Positions 1 to 4,345 of a stretch of 8,399 nt of DNA are shown here, piece by piece (the stretch's first letter is position 1; the number at the start of each line of letters is the position of its first letter). This DNA is from Desulfobacterales bacterium (lineage in GTDB: Bacteria; Desulfobacterota; Desulfobacteria; Desulfobacterales; UBA11574): positions 1 through 8,399 of the forward strand of contig JAAXQD010000214.1 in the NCBI GenBank assembly GCA_012974475.1, written 5' to 3'. Position numbers and translations under genes: made by a program. Below the pieces are notes generated by a model. It was given only the letters and a program-made list of their open reading frames with translations. It did not search any database and had not been told where the DNA came from.

Positions 1-19
1 AGATGTGTATAAGAGACAG
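1..19. other. Tn5/Nextera mosaic-end adapter remnant
   Basis: The first 19 bases, AGATGTGTATAAGAGACAG, are exactly the Tn5 transposase mosaic end used in Nextera library adapters. This is library-derived sequence left untrimmed, not genomic DNA. It implies that position 1 is a contig end and that the native sequence starts at about base 20. Confidence 0.95.
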
Positions 20-23
20 GAAG

Positions 24-140
24 TCATATTATTCCTATGCCCTGTGGTTTATTTTCTATCAAGCCCGCCTCTTCAATCTTTAACGATATGCTGTTCTGGT
101 TGTCAATCCAATCGATTATTCCTAATTTTCTAATTAAATA
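24..140 (-). other. Protein-like -1 frame extension of the small acidic gene
   Basis: In the -1 frame relative to the 134-445 gene, 38 sense codons run from TAT (138-140) to TGA (24-26), with no plausible start codon of their own. The product begins YLIRKLGIIDWIDNQNSISL and ends in QGIGII. The two frames meet at the heptamer A-AAA-AAT (140-146), read in frame as CGA AAA AAT. Canonical -1 slippage there would join the frames and give about 140 residues. A single extra A in the six-A run would also join them. The extension could therefore be a frameshift mutation, a homopolymer error near the contig end, programmed frameshifting, or chance. Confidence 0.35.
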
Positions 141-445
141 TTTTTTCGATCCCTAATGATTTCTATGATAGCGTCTATGCGTTTGTTAAGCATCTCGTCT
201 TTTTTACAAGAGAGGCATATTATTTCGTAAAATGACTTCATTTTATCGTCGATTTTCAGCAACATGTCGCCTAAATGGGCAAGGTTTGCACCCATGGACT
301 GGAGCTGTTTCTGAACATCTTCGTTAGTTGAGCTGCGCAGTTCTAAAGACGGGTCCTCTTTGATTGTCTTTATCAATTCTTCGAGGTCTTCTTTTTCCTC
401 TTCTGAAAGGCCAATAATAATTTCTGTCTGGGATTCTTCAGTCAT
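134..445 (-). CDS. Small acidic helical protein downstream of an AMIN-domain protein
   Basis: The family is not recognised. From the ATG at 445 the product is 103 residues. The N-terminal half is very acidic (EEEKEDLEELIKTIKED), followed by a heptad-like helical stretch (VQKQLQSMGANLAHLGDMLL) and a single CxxC (CLSC) before a charged C-terminus. There is no signal peptide or membrane segment, so it is probably cytoplasmic. The ATG is preferred because GGGGAT lies just upstream (449-454). A TTG at 463 in the same frame overlaps the TGA stop of the upstream AMIN gene and would give 109 residues. The tight spacing suggests translational coupling, and this protein could contact the cytoplasmic tail of the AMIN protein (inference). 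The frame stops at 134-136, but the -1 frame remains open and protein-like to 24, so this product may be a truncated or frameshifted form. Confidence 0.6.
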   Translation of the reverse strand: MTEESQTEIIIGLSEEEKEDLEELIKTIKEDPSLELRSSTNEDVQKQLQSMGANLAHLGDMLLKIDDKMKSFYEIICLSCKKDEMLNKRIDAIIEIIRDRKNI

Positions 446-459
446 AATATCCCCAATAA

Positions 460-1365
460 TCAAGAATGTTCTATCTTTTTCAGTTCTCTATTAATCATAG
501 TTTCTATCGTAGCAATACTTTCGTCAGTCGTCTTAAGAGATTCCAAGATCTCGTTGAGATGCTCAGAATCGTCCATGGATCTACTCTTTAACAGATAGAA
601 ACTCAACAATACAATAATAATGAATGTGAAAATATTTAATAGAACGAGTAGATATGTATGAACACTATAATTCAAGTTAAAAGAAATGAGCGATTTATCT
701 TGTTTCGCAGACACTTGACTAACCCTTTGAGACGATGTGCCGTGGATCTCTTTGGATAAGGATGGCACTTGGTCGCCAGAAATCTCTTCTGCTCGCTCAG
801 GAGTCTCATTCAACAGCGGTTTTTTAATGGTCAAATTATCTATTTTAAAATGGCTGTCTACTATCTCAGTTGAGGTTTTTTTTGTACTTGCAATTTGCGC
901 TCTTACCGCAGGCTCTGTCAATACTCTTGAATTGGACTTAGCATGCAAAGATTCCTTCGGCTTAGATATCTTTGGTGGTGAGGACATCCGGTATGCGTCA
1001 ATAACAACTCGGTCAGGATTTGAAAGAATAGTGGTTTTTAGCCTAAAATATGGAAAGGAAAGCTTTATATTGGCCGTTAAACGAGATTCCTCCCGAACAA
1101 GTTCAACGGAGTGGACCCCTTTAGTTATCTTATGAAATGTCTGGATTGGAATAGGGGTGGTAACGTCGAGAAAAACAACAGAAAATGTCCCTTTCCCTGT
1201 AATTATGGGTTCCTTAGATCGAATAGTAGCTTGAAACTCAAAGACAACCCTTGTAAAAACTCCATGTTCCCCGGCTCTAACATATCTTAAGTTGGAAGCA
1301 TGAGCCCATTCGAATGGGAGCCACGAAAAAATCACAACCAGAATCAATGTCAAAGCTGATTTCAT
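460..1365 (-). CDS. AMIN-domain single-pass membrane protein
   Basis: A 301-residue protein with four visible parts. Residues 1-23 form a signal peptide with likely cleavage after AHA. Residues about 25-127 form an AMIN-type beta domain: NLRYVRAGEHGVFTRVVFEF opens it and NPDRVVIDAY closes it, as in the N-termini of AmiC-like amidases and PilQ-like secretins. Residues about 128-232 are a low-complexity Ser/Lys/Glu-rich linker. A membrane helix at about 236-260 is followed by a 40-residue charged helical tail. The predicted topology has the AMIN domain in the periplasm and the tail in the cytoplasm. AMIN domains localise proteins to the cell envelope, often to peptidoglycan, and there is no amidase or secretin domain here. 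Function is therefore unassigned: a scaffold or localisation factor is the simplest reading. No Shine-Dalgarno is visible before the ATG. Base composition is AT-rich compared with the genes to the right. Confidence 0.85.
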   Translation of the reverse strand: MKSALTLILVVIFSWLPFEWAHASNLRYVRAGEHGVFTRVVFEFQATIRSKEPIITGKGTFSVVFLDVTTPIPIQTFHKITKGVHSVELVREESRLTANIKLSFPYFRLKTTILSNPDRVVIDAYRMSSPPKISKPKESLHAKSNSRVLTEPAVRAQIASTKKTSTEIVDSHFKIDNLTIKKPLLNETPERAEEISGDQVPSLSKEIHGTSSQRVSQVSAKQDKSLISFNLNYSVHTYLLVLLNIFTFIIIVLLSFYLLKSRSMDDSEHLNEILESLKTTDESIATIETMINRELKKIEHS

Positions 1366-1531
1366 AGTATATGGTTGAATTGTTATTGGGTTGAATTAGT
1401 CGAGTTTTCTTCTATACAACGAGTTGAGGTTTGTATTCTGTGTTTCGACCCGGGTTCCCGACGGTGGCAATATATTCCAACCACACGTGGGTTATCCGAA
1501 ACCATGCATAGAGCTGAGTCGGCAAATTTTA

Positions 1532-1561
1532 TGTATGACAGTGGTTATTGGTTTATGTCAA
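1532..1561 (-). promoter_or_regulatory. Possible sigma70-like promoter for the AMIN gene
   Basis: On the minus strand a perfect -35 TTGACA (1556-1561) is followed after 18 bp by CATACA (1532-1537), a poor -10 preceded by an extended TGT. It would start a transcript about 160 nt upstream of the AMIN ATG. The -10 is weak, so the call is tentative. Confidence 0.25.
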
Positions 1562-1823
1562 GTTTTCTATTTTCTAAAATTACAGGCAGCGTCATTTAAG
1601 AGATATGCATGCACATTTTGAGGGGTTTTACCATGGAATAACCTCAGCAATGAAGATCAATTGGTCTGCAGAAAACATATTTGGGATAGGTTATGTAAAA
1701 ATTCCATCAATTGCAAGAATGAATTATATTGTTTAAAATATAGGTTATAATGTGATGAGTAAGCTCAGGTTTATCAATTCCCTAATTACAGCTTGCCAAG
1801 ACATGAAAGTCATTAAAACCAAA

Positions 1824-1853
1824 AAATATCAACCTCGAACCGTAAATATCAAC
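1824..1853. repeat. Two direct copies of AAATATCAAC, 20 bp apart
   Basis: AAATATCAAC occurs at 1824-1833 and 1844-1853. The 20-bp offset is about two helical turns, compatible with a protein-binding pair, but in AT-rich DNA two copies could be chance. Confidence 0.3.
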
Positions 1854-1883
1854 TGGAGATCGTTTAAAAGATATCTATTCCTT

Positions 1884-1898
1884 ATCACAAAATGTGAT
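1884..1898. other. Perfect inverted repeat ATCACA-AAA-TGTGAT
   Basis: A 6-bp perfect inverted repeat with a 3-base spacer lies 66-80 bp beyond the stop of the TIM-barrel gene. On the minus-strand transcript it could form a small hairpin, but no U-run follows directly, so a terminator is weakly supported. Its half-sites face the opposite way from a CRP/FNR-type TGTGA...TCACA operator. Confidence 0.3.
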
Positions 1899-1963
1899 GT
1901 GTCGGATTTGGTTGCGCTCTCGATCTGATAGTTGCCGGATCGATTCTTCATGAGTTGTTCGGG

Positions 1964-2809
1964 TCAGGAGATGTTCAGCCCGGCTTCTTCGAAAATGGGT
2001 TGCAGATAGTCGAGGCTTTCCCGGCCGGCCGCTTCCGGAGTGTCCACATACGGATACAGCTCCAGGCTGATGTCGTCCTGATAATCCAACCGGGCGATGG
2101 TTTTTAAGATGTCCGGAAATTGGATGGCGCCGTAGCCGGCAATCAGGTGATTGTGTGACCGGTCCTCGGCAATGTCTTCGATGTGAATGTGGCCTATCCA
2201 TTCGAAAAGTTCTTCGAAGGCGGCCGACGGATCCTCGCCGGCGCAGAAAAAGTGACCGATATCAAAATTCAATCCCACGGCCGGAGATTTGACGTCCTTG
2301 ATAAAGGATTTGAACTCTGCAGTATTTTCCATCAACAGGTCCGGCTCGGGTTCCACCAGTATTTTGACGCCCAGTTCTTCGGCCAGAGGAATCACCTGTT
2401 CCATCCCCTGGTGAAACAGAGCCATGGCGTCCTTTCTCGACAGGTTGTTCATCGGACCGCCGGGGGGGATGGAAATGTTTTTACAATCCAGTGCGGCGGC
2501 GGCTTTCAAACAGTCAGCGGTATGTTGGATCCGAATGTCGCGTCTTTCTTTATCCGGTTCGATCCAGGAAGGAAGATACATATCCCCAACGGCGTAAAGG
2601 GTAAAACTGTTGATGTTGGTGAGTTTCAGGTTATGTTTTTCGAGTGTTTCTTTCACCCGGGCCATATCAGCCCCTTGAAAGTCGGGGGGGTAGAGATGGG
2701 GTCTGTCGCCCATGATCTCGACACCTCGAAACCCCAGATCTGCGATTTTTTCAAAGGATTCAAAGATAGAGAACTTAACAAATGCGTTGGTGCTGTAGGC
2801 GAATATCAC
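1964..2809 (-). CDS. Sugar-phosphate isomerase/epimerase-like TIM barrel protein
   Basis: A 281-residue protein of the xylose-isomerase-like TIM barrel (AP endonuclease 2) superfamily, of normal family length. Alternating strand and helix segments match a (beta/alpha)8 barrel. Putative divalent-metal ligands sit at the expected strand ends: E153 in VEPEP, D183 in NFDIGH, H209 in GHIHIED and E250 in SLELYP. It is probably a cytoplasmic enzyme that isomerises, epimerises or dehydrates a sugar or cyclitol. The start is GTG, chosen because AAAGGA lies 6 nt upstream. It follows an inositol-1-phosphate synthase gene across a 125-bp gap filled by a repeat, so an inositol-type substrate is likely by context. 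IolE, IolH and IolI inositol enzymes belong to the same superfamily, but the sequence alone does not fix the reaction. Confidence 0.88.
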   Translation of the reverse strand: MIFAYSTNAFVKFSIFESFEKIADLGFRGVEIMGDRPHLYPPDFQGADMARVKETLEKHNLKLTNINSFTLYAVGDMYLPSWIEPDKERRDIRIQHTADCLKAAAALDCKNISIPPGGPMNNLSRKDAMALFHQGMEQVIPLAEELGVKILVEPEPDLLMENTAEFKSFIKDVKSPAVGLNFDIGHFFCAGEDPSAAFEELFEWIGHIHIEDIAEDRSHNHLIAGYGAIQFPDILKTIARLDYQDDISLELYPYVDTPEAAGRESLDYLQPIFEEAGLNIS

Positions 2810-2815
2810 GTTTTT

Positions 2816-2821
2816 TCCTTT
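2816..2821 (-). promoter_or_regulatory. Ribosome binding site fixing a GTG start
   Basis: AAAGGA on the minus strand, 6 nt before GTG at 2807-2809. It supports GTG as the start of the TIM-barrel gene. It lies just outside the repeat, which begins at 2825. Confidence 0.75.
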
Positions 2822-2824
2822 CAG

Positions 2825-2963
2825 AAGTTCAAAGTGAACTAAAGTGACTAAAATGACTAAAGTTTATGTGTTCTATAAATATTCCTCAGAATGACAGCGC
2901 GCTTGTGCTTTCTCAACTTTAGGCACTTCAAACTTTAGCTCACTTCTAGTTTTAGGCACTTTT
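2825..2963. repeat. Dispersed inverted-arm repeat element, copy A
   Basis: The left arm (2825-2865) starts AAGTTCAAAGTG and contains 9-bp tandem units CTAAAGTGA, CTAAAATGA and CTAAAGTTT (2839-2865). The right arm (2915-2963) carries the complementary motif in several copies (ACTTTAGGCACTT, AACTTTAGCTCACTT, TTTAGGCACTTTT). The arms form an imperfect inverted repeat around a core of about 50 bp with no similarity to the core of copy B. The element shares a 16-mer (2831-2846) and a 15-mer (2931-2945) with copy B at 8195-8394, in the same arm order. It fills the gap between the synthase and TIM-barrel genes and extends into the 3' end of the synthase gene. No transposase is encoded, so it resembles a MITE- or REP-like intergenic element. 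Mobility is not shown. Confidence 0.8.
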
Positions 2964-4113
2964 CATCACATTCTTTTTCCAGTTTCTTCAGACTTTGAAT
3001 CTGATCCTGAAAGCTCAGCGGCGGATTCTCGCCCAGAGGTTTTTTAAAATAAAACCCCAGTTCCGGAATCGGCCCGGTGCGGCCCGCCATTTTCAGTGCC
3101 GCCATCCACCGGGCCAGATCCAGAACCAGCGGGGCCGCCAGGACCGAGTCCCGGGCTTGAAAGTTCAGACGGATACTCATGGGGAGGCCGAACATCCCCT
3201 GAAAATCGATAGCGTCCCAGGCTTCTTTGGCATCGCCCCGGGGCGGGTAGTAGTCGATATGGACTTTGTGAGACGGTTCTCCGTATTGCTCCCCAACAGG
3301 GTAGCCCAGAATATCATCCAGAAGTTGGGTCTTGTTGGCCACTTTTCCGGCCGCCCGATGGGGGTCCATGAGGTTCTTCCCGTCGGCGTTCCCCAGAATA
3401 TTAAGGCTGTACCACCCATCCACAAAAAGATTTCTTGCTTTGAGTGCCGAGGCCAAAACGACTTTGAAATAGGTCTGGCCGGTCTTACCGTCGCACCCGG
3501 ATATGGGCACTTCATGTTTAATCGCTTCCTGAAGGACCACCGGGATTTCCAACGAGTTGGGGGAAAAATTTACCACCGGGACTCCGGAAAAAATGGCTGC
3601 CAGAACATAGGCCAGGTCCGGATGGCTCCCAGGATCAGCCTCAGCATAGAGGCGGTCCAGGCTCGTAGTATTTTCAAGATCGTTGGGTACACACGCCGGC
3701 AAGAGGTCGATGAGGATGGGCTGAGCATCAGGGTACCGTTGTCTGAGGGTCCGGATGTCCTGCATGAGATGCTCGATTTGGCCTTTAAGATCGAGATCTG
3801 CGGACGGGGCCTCGAATAGGGTCATCTCGTCGAGATCCGTCTGAAGGGGTTCCCAGAGACTCTCCGGCAATACCCCGTGATTGTTTATGCATTCGGTCAA
3901 ATTCCCAGGTTCCGTATCCCAGCCTGTCATGTGGACGGCCTGGGGCGGCCCTATATAGGAAAAACTGTTGCGAGTTGTCACGCTGGGTAAGACGGCATCG
4001 GGATTCTTGCCCATGGCAGCGGCGGCCACCGCCACCGTGGAGGCCACAGCGCCTTTGGCGCCTGCTATCATTAACAGCAGTGATCGAGGTTTGGAATCGT
4101 TGGAATTTGTCAT
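2935..4113 (-). CDS. myo-Inositol-1-phosphate synthase (inositol-3-phosphate synthase)
   Basis: This NAD-dependent enzyme converts glucose 6-phosphate to 1L-myo-inositol 1-phosphate, the first committed step of inositol synthesis, in the cytoplasm. It has 392 residues, close to the short archaeal-type enzymes and shorter than eukaryotic INO1. Visible family motifs are the N-terminal Rossmann loop AGAKGAVAS (17-25), SGCDGKTGQT (205-214), LNILGNADGKNL (237-248), SHKVHIDYYPPRGDAKEAWD (281-300) and LAAPLVLDL (325-333). The ATG at 4113 has AAGG 7 nt upstream (4121-4124). The last eight residues, KCLKLEVS, and the stop are encoded inside repeat copy A, so the native C-terminus has been replaced or extended. 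Myo-inositol could feed inositol phospholipids or a compatible solute. The following TIM-barrel enzyme suggests further conversion of the ring (inference). Confidence 0.95.
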   Translation of the reverse strand: MTNSNDSKPRSLLLMIAGAKGAVASTVAVAAAAMGKNPDAVLPSVTTRNSFSYIGPPQAVHMTGWDTEPGNLTECINNHGVLPESLWEPLQTDLDEMTLFEAPSADLDLKGQIEHLMQDIRTLRQRYPDAQPILIDLLPACVPNDLENTTSLDRLYAEADPGSHPDLAYVLAAIFSGVPVVNFSPNSLEIPVVLQEAIKHEVPISGCDGKTGQTYFKVVLASALKARNLFVDGWYSLNILGNADGKNLMDPHRAAGKVANKTQLLDDILGYPVGEQYGEPSHKVHIDYYPPRGDAKEAWDAIDFQGMFGLPMSIRLNFQARDSVLAAPLVLDLARWMAALKMAGRTGPIPELGFYFKKPLGENPPLSFQDQIQSLKKLEKECDEKCLKLEVS

Positions 4114-4135
4114 CGATAAACCTTAATTTTAACCT

Positions 4136-4157
4136 AATTGAGCGAAAACGTTCAATT
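4136..4157. promoter_or_regulatory. Imperfect 22-bp palindrome upstream of the synthase gene
   Basis: AATTGAGCG-AAAA-CGTTCAATT has 9-bp arms with one mismatch and a 4-base centre, 23-44 bp before the synthase ATG. On the minus strand TTGAAC (4150-4155) and TAAAAT (4126-4131) could act as -35 and -10 with an 18-bp spacer. That promoter would leave a leader too short for the Shine-Dalgarno. The palindrome is a plausible operator, with no regulator identified. Confidence 0.4.
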
Positions 4158-4160
4158 GAA

Positions 4161-4181
4161 AGGTGTCGGGTTTCAGGTATC
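4161..4181. repeat. Three-unit heptamer array RGGTNTC
   Basis: AGGTGTC, GGGTTTC and AGGTATC follow one another without gaps, an exact 7-bp period with two variable positions. It lies upstream of the synthase gene, 3 bp from the palindrome at 4136-4157. It could be a degenerate tandem repeat or a binding array. Confidence 0.4.
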
Positions 4182-4345
4182 AGAAAATGAAATCAAAGCC
4201 TTATGTCTGCGGTTATTCTCATACAAAAAAAGAGGCACAATAGCAAATCATACTTTATCTGATCAGAATTTCCAGACTTTTTCTCTGCTTTGATGGAATT
4301 GACCCCAAGTGACATCATTTTGTTTTGCTTTCCATTTGATGGTCT

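Larger units (their letters stand above)
1366..1963. other. Gene-free AT-rich interval
   Basis: About 600 bases lie between the AMIN gene and the TIM-barrel gene. Two short overlapping plus-strand frames (1375-1599 and 1424-1621) have no ribosome binding site and no recognisable motif, so I do not call them. The interval holds a possible promoter for the AMIN gene (1532-1561), a short direct repeat (1824-1853) and a perfect 6-bp inverted repeat (1884-1898). No tRNA, terminator with a U-tract, or mobile-element remnant was seen. Confidence 0.6.

Noticed and set aside
1460..1485. Possible sigma54 promoter, TGG...TTGC on the minus strand
   Set aside because: GG and GC are separated by 8 bases instead of the required 10.
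1484..1498. AACCACACGTGGGTT near-palindrome
   Set aside because: It needs a bulged base to pair, stands alone, and has no partner or gene context.
1375..1621. Two overlapping plus-strand open frames of 74 and 65 codons
   Set aside because: No ribosome binding site, no recognisable motif, and neither frame has protein-like composition throughout.
2825..2963. CRISPR array
   Set aside because: The repeated units are about 9 bp, contiguous or in inverted orientation, with no regularly sized unique spacers.
2183..3819. Long plus-strand open frames of 219 and 274 codons
   Set aside because: They are antisense to the TIM-barrel and synthase genes, whose motifs are clear, and their products lack any family signature.
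4226..4232. Seven-base T run (minus strand) as an intrinsic terminator after the ATPase gene
   Set aside because: No stable GC-rich hairpin precedes it within 30 bases.
4258..4267. Perfect 10-bp palindrome TCTGATCAGA downstream of the ATPase gene
   Set aside because: It has no loop and no U-tract in either direction, so it does not act as a terminator, and a 10-bp palindrome can arise by chance.
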